DNA of 64,000 nucleotides from Cryptosporangium minutisporangium. GTDB taxonomy: Bacteria > Actinomycetota > Actinomycetes > Mycobacteriales > Cryptosporangiaceae. The notes under the pieces were generated by a model. That model did no database searches. It saw only the letters and a program-made list of their open reading frames with translations, and had not been told where the DNA came from. The stretch is from positions 27,931-91,930 of the forward strand of contig NZ_BAAAYN010000007.1 in assembly GCF_039536245.1 (NCBI RefSeq), in the 5' to 3' direction. This document shows, one piece after another, positions 1 to 10,634 of the stretch (positions are counted from its first letter, which is position 1; the number at the start of each line of letters is the position of its first letter). A program made the translations under genes and the position numbers.

Positions 1-723
1 GGCGAGGACACGCTCGGGGTGGCCAAGAAGCTGACCGATGAAGGCATTCCGGTCGTCGGGGTGCCGAAGACGATCGACAACGACCTCGGAGCGACCGACT
101 ACACGTTCGGCTTCGACACCGCGGTCACCGTCGCGGTCGACGCGATCGACCGGCTGCACACCACCGCGGAGTCCCACCACCGCGCGCTGGTGGTCGAGGT
201 CATGGGGCGGCACGCGGGGTGGATCGCGCTGCACGCGGGGCTCGCCGGCGGGGCGAACGTCATCCTCGTGCCGGAGCTGCCGTTCGACCTGGACGATGTG
301 ATCAAGCACGTGGAGAGCCGATTCTCCACGCAGTACGCGCCGATCCTGGTGGTGGCCGAGGGCGCGCTGCCGCAGGAGGGCGCCGAGGTACTGCAGAGCG
401 GGGAGCTCGACGCGTTCGGGCACGTGCGGCTCGGCGGGATCGGCCAATGGCTGGCCAACCGGATCGAGGAGCGGACCGGTAAGGAGTCGCGGGCCGTGGT
501 GCTCGGGCACGTGCAGCGCGGTGGGTCGCCGACGCCGTTCGACCGGGTGCTGGCCACCCGGTTCGGTCTGCACGCGATCGAGGCGGCGCACGAGCGGGAC
601 TGGGGAAAGATGGTGGCGCTGCGCGGCACCGACATCGTCCGCGTCCCGATCGAGGACGCGACTCGGGAGCTCAAGACGGTGCCCCTGAGCCGCTACGCCG
701 AGGCAGAAGTCTTCTTCGGCTGA
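1..723 (+). CDS. pfkA: 6-phosphofructokinase, 5'-truncated by window edge
   Basis: Phosphorylates fructose 6-phosphate to the 1,6-bisphosphate in glycolysis. The reading frame is open from base 1, so the N-terminal part lies outside the window; 240 residues remain. The catalytic PKTIDND motif is at fragment residues 22-28 and the substrate-binding MGRHAGW motif near residue 70. The first visible residues, GEDT, align with the nucleotide-site loop that reads GGDGS in E. coli PfkA. This puts Asp at the position numbered 104 there, and the Lys of PKTIDND sits at position 124. In this family the Asp/Lys pair marks pyrophosphate-dependent enzymes and Gly/Gly marks ATP users, so PPi use is plausible but only inferred. 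The stop codon touches copy 1 of a dispersed repeat, and the next gene converges on it. Confidence 0.93.
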   Translation, partial: GEDTLGVAKKLTDEGIPVVGVPKTIDNDLGATDYTFGFDTAVTVAVDAIDRLHTTAESHHRALVVEVMGRHAGWIALHAGLAGGANVILVPELPFDLDDVIKHVESRFSTQYAPILVVAEGALPQEGAEVLQSGELDAFGHVRLGGIGQWLANRIEERTGKESRAVVLGHVQRGGSPTPFDRVLATRFGLHAIEAAHERDWGKMVALRGTDIVRVPIEDATRELKTVPLSRYAEAEVFFG

Positions 724-756
724 GCGGCCCGCCCAGGACGACGCTGACGCGCAGCG
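724..756. repeat. Dispersed stop-codon repeat, copy 1 (left-arm fragment), possible bidirectional terminator
   Basis: This 33-bp gap between the convergent genes pfkA and the holin-like gene begins with a 26-bp stretch (724-749) that matches 21785-21810 at 25 of 26 positions. Only the left arm of the repeat is present. The end of the gap forms a small hairpin, CGCTG (742-746) and CAGCG (752-756) around ACGCG, which could terminate transcription from both sides. Confidence 0.7.
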
Positions 757-1140
757 TTACTTGTCGTCCTTGGCGAGGTCCAGGGCCAGGTTGAGGACGA
801 AGCTCACGACCCAGACCACGATCGCGCCCCAGAAGCCGGCCCAGAACCCGTCCACCTCGAACCCGAGGTCGAACTGCTCGGCGAACCAGCCGACGAGCAG
901 GAACAGCAGCGCGTTCACCACCAGGCCGAACAACCCGAGCGTCAGCACGTAGATGCCGCAGCCGATCGCTTTCACCAGCGGCTTCACGATCGCGTTGACC
1001 ACCCCGAAGAGCATCGCGACGACGAGCAGCGTGCCGACCTTGGCTGTCCAGGAGGTCTCGGTGACGTCGATGCCGTCGACGACGTACGTCGACGCCAGCA
1101 GCGCCACTGCGGTGACCAGCAGCGTGAGGATGATCTTCAC
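757..1140 (-). CDS. Phage holin family / four-helix membrane protein (PF04020-like)
   Basis: A 127-residue integral membrane protein with four hydrophobic helices, roughly at residues 1-20, 27-50, 57-80 and 98-120, and short charged loops. It ends in DLAKDDK. Size, helix pattern and the repeated V-N-A-(I/L) segments fit the small actinobacterial family annotated as phage holin family protein (PF04020). Members are chromosomal and have no proven lytic role. The GTG at 1140 was chosen because an AGGA ribosome site lies about 8 bases upstream and the hydrophobic helix starts immediately. A longer in-frame start at 1236 would add 32 residues unlike the family. It converges on pfkA. Confidence 0.75.
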   Translation of the reverse strand: MKIILTLLVTAVALLASTYVVDGIDVTETSWTAKVGTLLVVAMLFGVVNAIVKPLVKAIGCGIYVLTLGLFGLVVNALLFLLVGWFAEQFDLGFEVDGFWAGFWGAIVVWVVSFVLNLALDLAKDDK

Positions 1141-1327
1141 GCCACGATCCTGGCAGACCGGGTCGAGTTGCCCCGCGGACTCCACCACACGAGCCCCACG
1201 CGTTTCGCGCGCCCGGCCGATTTTCGGGAAGGCCACCTCACGCGGGCGCTGGAGAGATGGTCTTTCGGGAATTCGGTCCGCGCCGTCCGCCCCGGCGCGG
1301 GACAGCGGGGTGCGGCGGGATTCGGGG

Positions 1328-3939
<2,612 letters not shown>

Positions 3940-3962
3940 CTCGTGGTGGGAGTACGGCGCCG

Positions 3963-4970
<1,008 letters not shown>

Positions 4971-5028
4971 GGGCACACCCGCCGAACGGTCCCTTTCCTC
5001 GTGCGGTGGTGCGAAGCAACGATGTGTC

Positions 5029-6297
5029 ATGCGAACCTTACGCCGGGTGGTAAGTGACCATTCGCTGATCGTTGTCTGGGCCGGTGGCGCGACGCTGACC
5101 CTGCTGTTCGCCGGCTGGCTCCTGGGAGGCTTCTTCCCGGTCGTCGTGGCGATCGCTCTCGGCCTCCTCGTCCTCGCGCTGCTGTGGACGATCCGGGACC
5201 TCGTCGAGGTGGAGGAGTCGTCCACCGACGGCCTGGCGGGCTCGATCGAGCGGCACGACCGGGCCGCCGCCGATCTCCGCGACCTCCGCACCCGTCTGCG
5301 GGCCGTCGAGGAGGCGCAGCGCGAGCGGGACGAGCTCGGGGACCGGGTGGGTCGCCTGGAGAGCGTGCTGGCCCTGCTGACCCGATGGCCCCGCGATCCG
5401 ATCGCGGATCCGGTGACGAGCAGCCTGTTCCTGCGCCCGACCTCCGGGTCCGCGGACGGACGCCACGCGGTGCGCGACGGGGTAGCGGGTTTCCAGCGTC
5501 GGCGTGCCGCCCAGGAGCAGGCGCGGAAACGGGTCGCGCGGTGGCGGACGCAGCTCGCCTCCGGGCCCGACCGGCTGGCGGTCTACGCCGACGTGTTCTG
5601 GCTCCCGCGCTGCCCGGCGGCGCGGAATCGCCCGATGCTCTTCGTCCGGCGAACGCGGATGGAGGCGCCGCCCTGGCCCCCGGAGACGGAGTCCGGCCGC
5701 CCGCCGCGGGACGAGTTCGTCGCGGCGATGGAGGAACGGTTCACCGATTCGCGCTCCCGGCGGGAGGTCGCGTTCTGGAGCTCGCCGACCGGCGAGGACC
5801 TGGCCCGGCTGGTCGCCCGGCTCGCCGCGGATCACGACCGGTGGCAAGACCTGGTCGACGGTCTTCCGGCGATCGTCCGCGACGGTGACGACGACCGGCT
5901 CGGCCCGGCCACCGTCGCCGAGATCGGGTCGCTGGTCGCGGACGGGGAGCCGGTGCGGGTCGCCCGGTACGTGGGCCTCATCGCCGGTGCGCGAACCGCC
6001 GAACCGGCGTTCCGGCACGCGTACGTGGTGTGGACCGACGGGGATCCGGTCGCCGCCCTGCTCGCGGACACCGTCGTCCGCGCCCTGGACGGGATGACCG
6101 CCGACCGCGGCGGGCCCGCCGCCGGGCCGGACGTCCGGTTCGTCGCGGAGCGGTTCCACGGTGCGGGGACCGCCGGGATGACGCGGTGGCACGGCGTCGA
6201 GGGCCTCCGGGCGGACGCGCGCTCGGTGCTGGAGCAACGGCGCGGACGCGAAGCAGCCGGAGGACGCCGGCGCCACCGGGTGTCACATCGCGCCTGA
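5029..6297 (+). CDS. Uncharacterised membrane-anchored protein with coiled coil
   Basis: A 422-residue protein of unknown function. Two adjacent hydrophobic helices (about residues 13-32 and 35-54) form an N-terminal membrane hairpin. A charged helical stretch follows (about 65-115, heptad-like, rich in Arg, Glu and Leu) and is probably a coiled coil. The remainder is soluble, Arg- and Asp-rich, with no motif I recognise. Its C-terminal tail is strongly basic (about residues 405-422). Codon use matches the neighbours, so nothing suggests recent transfer. It converges on the SGNH hydrolase with only 17 bp between the stops. Confidence 0.6.
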   Translation: MRTLRRVVSDHSLIVVWAGGATLTLLFAGWLLGGFFPVVVAIALGLLVLALLWTIRDLVEVEESSTDGLAGSIERHDRAAADLRDLRTRLRAVEEAQRERDELGDRVGRLESVLALLTRWPRDPIADPVTSSLFLRPTSGSADGRHAVRDGVAGFQRRRAAQEQARKRVARWRTQLASGPDRLAVYADVFWLPRCPAARNRPMLFVRRTRMEAPPWPPETESGRPPRDEFVAAMEERFTDSRSRREVAFWSSPTGEDLARLVARLAADHDRWQDLVDGLPAIVRDGDDDRLGPATVAEIGSLVADGEPVRVARYVGLIAGARTAEPAFRHAYVVWTDGDPVAALLADTVVRALDGMTADRGGPAAGPDVRFVAERFHGAGTAGMTRWHGVEGLRADARSVLEQRRGREAAGGRRRHRVSHRA

Positions 6298-6314
6298 CCG
6301 CTCAGGAACGCGTC

Positions 6315-7352
6315 TCAGGCAACCAGGGGAGTGGTGACCGGGGCCAGGTTTCCGTCGGCCTGGCGAGCGCACTTGGCGGCGTCGACGTCCCGGGCGACGA
6401 ACGCGCTGAGGCAGTGGGCGAACTGGGACTGCCCGCGGGCGTTCGGGTGCGCCGACTGCTGGATCACGTTCATGCCCAGCCCGTGCCGGACTGCGGCCAG
6501 GTCGACCGAGATGCCCCGGGACCACTCCTGCAAGCGGCCGATCCCGCGCGCGCAGGCCTCGCGCCCGCGGAGCGCCGGCGCCAGGTCGAGGAACCGGACG
6601 TCCTCGGCGGCGGCCACCCGGGCGAACGCGGCGGAGAACTGGCTCGCGACCCAGTTCTTCGCCCAGTTGCCGTCGTCGTCCCGGACCGGGCAGCCGAACA
6701 ACCCGCGGCTCGCGGTGCCGTACCGGACGTCGCCGGTCACCGGGGACGCGTACGACTGCAGCACCAGCGTGTAGTCGCCGGACCGGTAGCCGGCGTCCCG
6801 CATCACGGCCTGCACGTCGCGGACGTCTCGAGCGATCCGCGGGACCGCCGCGTCCAGCCGCTGGCGAATCCGCGGCGTCCACGCGTCCTGGCAGCGCGGC
6901 GCGAGCCGCAGGTAGGCCAGGATGCAGTCGTAGGCCAGGTTGGCGTAGCCGACGTCGTTCACGCCGATCGTCAGCACGATCAGCCGGACGTCGTACCGGC
7001 GCGCCACCGTCCGCAACTGCTCGGCCTGCGGTGCCTCGCCGTACCGGTGGTGGCCGCCGAGCCGGACGTGGTCGGTGGTGGCGCCGGCGCAGGCCAGGTT
7101 CACCCGGGCCGGGTTCCGGACGCCCGGCAGCGTGACGCGCTGGACCGCCGCCGCCCGGGAGCGGTGGCAGAAGTTACCGCGACGGTTCGTGGCGGGCAGG
7201 TAGTCGCCGGCGCCTTCCCCGGAGACGAAGCTGTCGCCCATCCCCACGATCGCCGGAGGACGTGTCGCCGCGGCGGGTGCCCCCACGAGCAGCGCTCCGA
7301 GCAGGACGACCAGCGCGACGCCACCTCGCGCGAAGGCACGCGCCCGAGCCAT
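6315..7352 (-). CDS. Secreted SGNH/GDSL-family hydrolase
   Basis: Probably an exported esterase or lipase. From the ATG at 7352 the 345-residue protein starts with a signal peptide: an Arg-rich n-region, about 20 hydrophobic residues and an A-P-A-A-A cleavage region near residue 29. Next come block I (MGDSFVSGEGAG, catalytic Ser), an L-A-C-A-G-A-T block II, block III (TIGVNDVG, oxyanion Asn) and block V (AHPNARGQ, catalytic His). Several Cys pairs suggest disulfides outside the cell. A GGGGGTGGG ribosome site sits before 7352; an upstream ATG at 7388 is possible and would lengthen the n-region by 12 residues. Substrate unknown. Confidence 0.85.
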   Translation of the reverse strand: MARARAFARGGVALVVLLGALLVGAPAAATRPPAIVGMGDSFVSGEGAGDYLPATNRRGNFCHRSRAAAVQRVTLPGVRNPARVNLACAGATTDHVRLGGHHRYGEAPQAEQLRTVARRYDVRLIVLTIGVNDVGYANLAYDCILAYLRLAPRCQDAWTPRIRQRLDAAVPRIARDVRDVQAVMRDAGYRSGDYTLVLQSYASPVTGDVRYGTASRGLFGCPVRDDDGNWAKNWVASQFSAAFARVAAAEDVRFLDLAPALRGREACARGIGRLQEWSRGISVDLAAVRHGLGMNVIQQSAHPNARGQSQFAHCLSAFVARDVDAAKCARQADGNLAPVTTPLVA

Positions 7353-7429
7353 CGCCCACCCCCGAGTCCGACCAACGAGTGAAAACATGGTCTCACAGTG
7401 ATTGGGTCGATACGCGCAGTTAATGCGCT

Positions 7430-7465
7430 GAGGCCCGCGCCGACGGTGGTGTCGGCACGGGCCTC
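7430..7465 (-). terminator. Hairpin terminator after bacterioferritin
   Basis: GAGGCCCG-c-GCCGAC, a six-base loop, then GTCGGC-a-CGGGCCTC: a 14-bp stem with one mismatch, 20 bp after the bfr stop. There is no T-run, as is common in GC-rich actinobacteria. Confidence 0.65.
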
Positions 7466-7485
7466 GAACGGGTGAGCGTCGTCGG

Positions 7486-7965
7486 TCAGGCCTCGGGGTG
7501 CTTGGCCAGCCGGGACAGGTACAGCGGCTCCCCGAGCTTCTCGATCAGGTCGAGCTGGGTCTCGAGGTAGTCGATGTGGTGCTCCTCGTCCTTGAGGATG
7601 TCCTCGAAGATCTTGGCCGAGGTGACGTCGCCGACCGACCGCATGTGGGTGATGCCCTCACGGAGCCGGGTGACCGCTTCCTGCTCGATCAGCATGTCGC
7701 ACCGGAACATCTCCGGCACGGTCTCGCCGATGCGCAGCGCCAACAGCTTCTGGTAGTTCGGCAGTCCCTCGAGGAACAGGATCCGGTCGGTGAGCACCTC
7801 GGCGTGGCGCATCTCGTCGATGGACTCGTGCCGGGTGTGCGCCGCGAGTGTGGTGTAGCCCCAGTTCTCCTGCATCTTCGCGTGCAGGAAGTACTGGTTG
7901 ATCGCGGTCAGCTCGGCGGTGAGCTGCTCATTGAGGAACTCGATGGTCCTCGCGTCGCCTTGCAT
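7486..7965 (-). CDS. bfr: Bacterioferritin
   Basis: Iron-storage cage protein that oxidises Fe(II) at a di-iron site and stores it as ferric mineral. At 159 residues it matches the family. Ferroxidase ligands are visible: Glu18 in the first helix, Glu51 and His54 in the DEMRHAE motif, Glu94 in IEQEAV, and Glu127/His130 in KDEEHHIDY. Met52 of DEMRH is the axial ligand of the haem shared by two subunits, so this is a haem-type Bfr. GGAGG lies 9 bases before the ATG, and a TAGGCT -10 box at 7999-8004 suggests its own promoter. The bfd gene directly upstream fits electron supply for iron release. Confidence 0.96.
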   Translation of the reverse strand: MQGDARTIEFLNEQLTAELTAINQYFLHAKMQENWGYTTLAAHTRHESIDEMRHAEVLTDRILFLEGLPNYQKLLALRIGETVPEMFRCDMLIEQEAVTRLREGITHMRSVGDVTSAKIFEDILKDEEHHIDYLETQLDLIEKLGEPLYLSRLAKHPEA

Positions 7966-8095
7966 GCCGGAGATCCTCCGTTCGGATGTGGAGGACTCAG
8001 CCTAACGCCGCTGCAGTGGGTTTTCCTGTTGTAGAACACGACTCGCCGGTCGCAGACGACTTCCTGTCTGCAACCGGTAGGTACTGAACCGCAGG

Positions 8096-8278
8096 TCAGG
8101 ACGCTCGAGCCAGAGGCGCCTCACTGTCCCGAAGTAGTCCACAAATCCGCTCGACGCAGGATCCGCAACCAGTGCCCGCCCCGCACGCCTCGCCGACGTC
8201 GAACTCGTCCTGAGCGCCCGCGTGGATGACCGACCTGATCTCGGCCTCGCGAACTCGCGCGCAGATGCAGACGTACAC
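8096..8278 (-). CDS. bfd: Bacterioferritin-associated [2Fe-2S] ferredoxin
   Basis: A small protein that passes electrons to haem bacterioferritin so that stored iron can leave. Sixty residues from the GTG at 8278, which has GGGGGTGAG just upstream; an ATG at 8305 would add nine residues. The family's four cluster cysteines are present as C-x-C near the N-terminus (VCIC) and a second pair in the GCGSC segment, about 32 residues later. It reads toward bfr 130 bp downstream, on the same strand. A DtxR/IdeR-like box lies about 50 bp upstream, so the pair is probably derepressed when iron is low. Confidence 0.88.
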   Translation of the reverse strand: MYVCICARVREAEIRSVIHAGAQDEFDVGEACGAGTGCGSCVERICGLLRDSEAPLARAS

Positions 8279-8311
8279 GAGCTCACCCCCGAGGGTCGAA
8301 TTCACGGCCTG

Positions 8312-8342
8312 GTTAGCCTTGGCTCAGTAAGGCTTACCTATC
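8312..8342 (-). promoter_or_regulatory. Putative DtxR/IdeR iron box upstream of bfd
   Basis: On the minus strand TAGGTAAGCCTTACT lies at the centre of this interval, with a second TAAGGCTTAC/TTAGCC-like half next to it. It resembles the DtxR/IdeR consensus TTAGGTTAGSCTAACCTAA (about 13 of 19 positions by eye). Its place just before an iron-release ferredoxin supports iron control; binding is inferred. Confidence 0.6.
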
Positions 8343-8430
8343 CTTGCTCGGGATGCAAGTGGTTGTCGGAATTCGCTCCGGAGGTGTGGTGCGTTCGGGC
8401 CTTAATGCCCGGATTGGCCTGCGCAAACGT

Positions 8431-8459
8431 CGGGGCTCCGCCCGGTCGGCGGAGCCCCG
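8431..8459 (-). terminator. Hairpin terminator after the class I DAHP synthase
   Basis: CGGGGCTCCG and CGGAGCCCCG form a perfect 10-bp stem around a nine-base loop, 29 bp beyond the stop of the leftward DAHP synthase gene. Confidence 0.7.
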
Positions 8460-8488
8460 AATCGAATCCCCCGCCGGCCCGGGTCTGG

Positions 8489-9520
8489 TCAGCGCGCGGG
8501 AGCGGCGGTCAGCGTCTTGCCGAGCGCGGGCGGGAGCGTGCGGACGGCGGTCTCCAGCTCGTCCAGGTCCGCGCCGTGCAGGGCCTGCGGCCCGTCGCAC
8601 TTGGCGGTCTCCGGATGCGGGTGGACGTCGATCAGCAGCCCGTCGGCGCCGACGCCGATCGCGGCCCGGGACAGCGGGACCACGAGTTCACGGCGGCCGG
8701 CCGCGTGCGACGGGTCGATCAGGATCGGCAGGTGGGAGAGCTGGTGCACCATCGGCACGGCCGAGACGTCCAGCATGTTGCGGATCGCTGACTCGAACGA
8801 CCGCACCCCGCGCTCGCAGAGCACGATGTCGAGGTTGCCGCGCTGGGCGATGTACTCGGCGGCCATCAGCCACTCCTCGTACGTGGCGGTGAGTCCCCGC
8901 TTGAGCAGCACGGGCTTCCCCACCGCGCCCACCGCCTGCAGCAACGCGAAGTTCTGCATGTTGCGGGTACCGATCTGGAGCATGTCGGCGTACTCGGCGA
9001 CCACCTCGACGTCTGCCGGATCGACGACCTCGGTCACCACCGGCAGACCGGTTTCGGTCCGCACGTCGGCCAGGATCTTCAGACCGTCGACCCCCAGACC
9101 CTGGAACGCGTACGGCGACGTCCGGGGCTTGTAGGCACCGCCGCGGAGGAGTGCTGCGCCGGCCTTACGTGCCATCTCCGCCGCCGCGAGCGTCTGCTCG
9201 GGGGTCTCGACCGCGCAGGGGCCGGCGATCAGCGTGACGCTGTCCGGCCCGATCGGGACGCCGCGGACGTGGACGGTGGACGTTCGTAGGTGGTTCTCGT
9301 GGCTCACGAGTTTGTACGGCGAGGTGATCCGGACCACCTCGGCGACGCCGGGCAGTCCCTCCACCTCCAGGGCGGCCAGGACCGGTTCACCGGCGACCAC
9401 GCCGACGATCGTGCGGGTGACGCCGCGCGAGACGAAAGCGCTGCCGCCTGCCTCCTCGACCGTCGTCACGACGGTGCGGACGGCGGTGTCCGGGGCGTCC
9501 GGGCTCATCACGATGACCAT
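8489..9520 (-). CDS. aroF: Class I 3-deoxy-7-phosphoheptulonate synthase (AroF/AroA-beta type)
   Basis: A second enzyme for the first shikimate step, of the bacterial class I-beta type and unlike the class II enzyme at 2608. It has 343 residues. A ferredoxin-like N-terminal domain (about 1-75) precedes the TIM barrel, as in Thermotoga-type enzymes where it mediates feedback control. Visible motifs are LIAGPCAVE, GGAYKPRTSPYAFQG, IGTRNMQNFALL, LKRGL, ILIDPSHAAGRRE and the DVHPHPETAKCDG metal site. AGGAG precedes the ATG by about 9 bases. Upstream are an intrinsic terminator and an aromatic leader peptide, so expression is probably set by attenuation. Confidence 0.95.
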   Translation of the reverse strand: MVIVMSPDAPDTAVRTVVTTVEEAGGSAFVSRGVTRTIVGVVAGEPVLAALEVEGLPGVAEVVRITSPYKLVSHENHLRTSTVHVRGVPIGPDSVTLIAGPCAVETPEQTLAAAEMARKAGAALLRGGAYKPRTSPYAFQGLGVDGLKILADVRTETGLPVVTEVVDPADVEVVAEYADMLQIGTRNMQNFALLQAVGAVGKPVLLKRGLTATYEEWLMAAEYIAQRGNLDIVLCERGVRSFESAIRNMLDVSAVPMVHQLSHLPILIDPSHAAGRRELVVPLSRAAIGVGADGLLIDVHPHPETAKCDGPQALHGADLDELETAVRTLPPALGKTLTAAPAR

Positions 9521-9544
9521 GCGAGTTTCTCCTCTAAAACGACG

Positions 9545-9569
9545 AGCCCCGGGCCTGGGGCCCGGGGCT
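9545..9569 (-). terminator. Attenuator terminator in the aroF leader
   Basis: AGCCCCGGGCC and GGCCCGGGGCT form a perfect 11-bp stem with a three-base loop. On the minus strand it is followed by CGTCGTTTTAG, a short U-run that is unusual in this genome. It lies between the leader peptide stop and the aroF ribosome site. Confidence 0.8.
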
Positions 9570-9595
9570 GTCGGAAGGATCCTGCGGCGTGCGCT

Positions 9596-9664
9596 CTAGT
9601 GCAGCGCGACTAGCCGCCGGGGGAAGCCCGGGCGGTAGCCATACCAAAAGAAGCGCTGCTGCAT
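9596..9664 (-). CDS. Aromatic amino acid leader peptide (attenuation)
   Basis: A 22-codon ORF reading MQQRFFWYGYRPGFPRRLVALH. Phe-Phe-Trp-Tyr-Gly-Tyr near the start lets the ribosome sense Phe, Trp and Tyr, the end products of the pathway. TAGGCT at 9672-9677 lies seven bases before the ATG, so the leader is probably translated from a leaderless mRNA. GCAGCGC at codons 2-4 and GCGCTGC at codons 20-22 can pair around all the aromatic codons, so a stalled ribosome would open that stem. The terminator at 9545-9569 and then aroF follow. Size, codon content and layout fit a classical attenuator; no experiment is known to me for this organism. Confidence 0.82.
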   Translation of the reverse strand: MQQRFFWYGYRPGFPRRLVALH

Positions 9665-9712
9665 GACGCGAAGCCTAACCGATGCGCAGCGCGGCGCGCT
9701 GTCGGGTGTGCG

Positions 9713-10603
9713 TCAGCGCGCCGCGTTCGCGGCGAGGCGGTGCAGGAGCGCGATGTCGGCCACGTGACCGGCGCCGTCGTCCTCGGACGGCGTCTCGACG
9801 ATGATCGGGACGCCCACCGCGGCGGGGTGCGTGAACAGCGCGGCGAACGCGTCGGCGCCGATCGTGCCCGCGCCCAGCGCCGTGTGCCGGTCGCGCAGCG
9901 AGCCGACCGGGTCGCGGGAGTCGTTGGCGTGCACCAGCGCGAGCCGGCCGTGCCCCACCGTGTCGACGAGTGCGTCCAGCGTCTTCGTCAGCCCGCCGGG
10001 CTCGGACAGGTCGTGTCCGGCCGCATGGGCGTGACAGGTGTCCAGGCAGACTCGCAGCCGCGGGTGGTCGTCCACCGCCGCGTAGTACTCGGCCAGATCC
10101 TCGACCCGGGACGCGAGCGCGAACCCGCCACCGGCGGTCGGCTCGACCAGCAGGTCCGGGTCGTCCGGGGTCAGCTCGTCGAGCAGCGGCAGCAGGTGCT
10201 CACGGAGCTGCCCGTACGCCTCGCTGCGGCGCTCGATCCCCAGCGACGACCCGGCGTGGAACACCACACCGCGGGCGCCGATCGCCCGGCCCCTGGCCAC
10301 CGTGTGGCGCAGTGACGCGACGGACTTCTCGACCGTTGTCTCGGCGTTCGAGCCCAGGTTCACCAGAAGCGTGGCGTGCACGTACACCGGGACCTCGCGC
10401 TCGGCCGACCAGGCCGCGAACAGTTCGTCCTGCGCCGGGACGCCCGCCGACAGCGCCCACCCGCGCGGGTTCGAGACGAACACCTGCACAGCGGTCGCGC
10501 CGATCCGCTCCGCGTAGGGAATCCCGCGCTTGGCGAGCCCTCCGGATGCGAAGACGTGCGCCCCGATGAGGGGCACGACCGGGTTTCCCGACTGCGACGA
10601 CAC
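9713..10603 (-). CDS. nfo: Deoxyribonuclease IV (endonuclease IV, AP endonuclease)
   Basis: Cuts DNA 5' to abasic sites in base-excision repair with a three-zinc TIM-barrel site. At 296 residues it is close to the family size. Visible features are the N-terminal GAHVFASGGL, the FVSNPRGW segment, VFHAGS and LVEPTAGGG (metal His and Glu), VCLDTCHAHAAGHD, LVHANDSRDPVGSLRDRH and the late VETPSED. The start is GTG 10603 with TAAGCT at 10612-10617, eight bases upstream and no ribosome site, so it is probably leaderless. It lies between pknL and the aroF leader on the same strand, without a functional link. Confidence 0.93.
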   Translation of the reverse strand: MSSQSGNPVVPLIGAHVFASGGLAKRGIPYAERIGATAVQVFVSNPRGWALSAGVPAQDELFAAWSAEREVPVYVHATLLVNLGSNAETTVEKSVASLRHTVARGRAIGARGVVFHAGSSLGIERRSEAYGQLREHLLPLLDELTPDDPDLLVEPTAGGGFALASRVEDLAEYYAAVDDHPRLRVCLDTCHAHAAGHDLSEPGGLTKTLDALVDTVGHGRLALVHANDSRDPVGSLRDRHTALGAGTIGADAFAALFTHPAAVGVPIIVETPSEDDGAGHVADIALLHRLAANAAR

Positions 10604-10634
10604 GATCGGCCAGCTTACCCGGTCGGCGACGCGG

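Noticed and set aside
757..1140. Prophage remnant because of the holin name
   Set aside because: No other phage genes or att-like repeats nearby; this family is common on actinobacterial chromosomes.
8455..8480. tRNA-like GAATCGAATC segment
   Set aside because: It follows a simple terminator hairpin, and no cloverleaf or acceptor stem can be formed.
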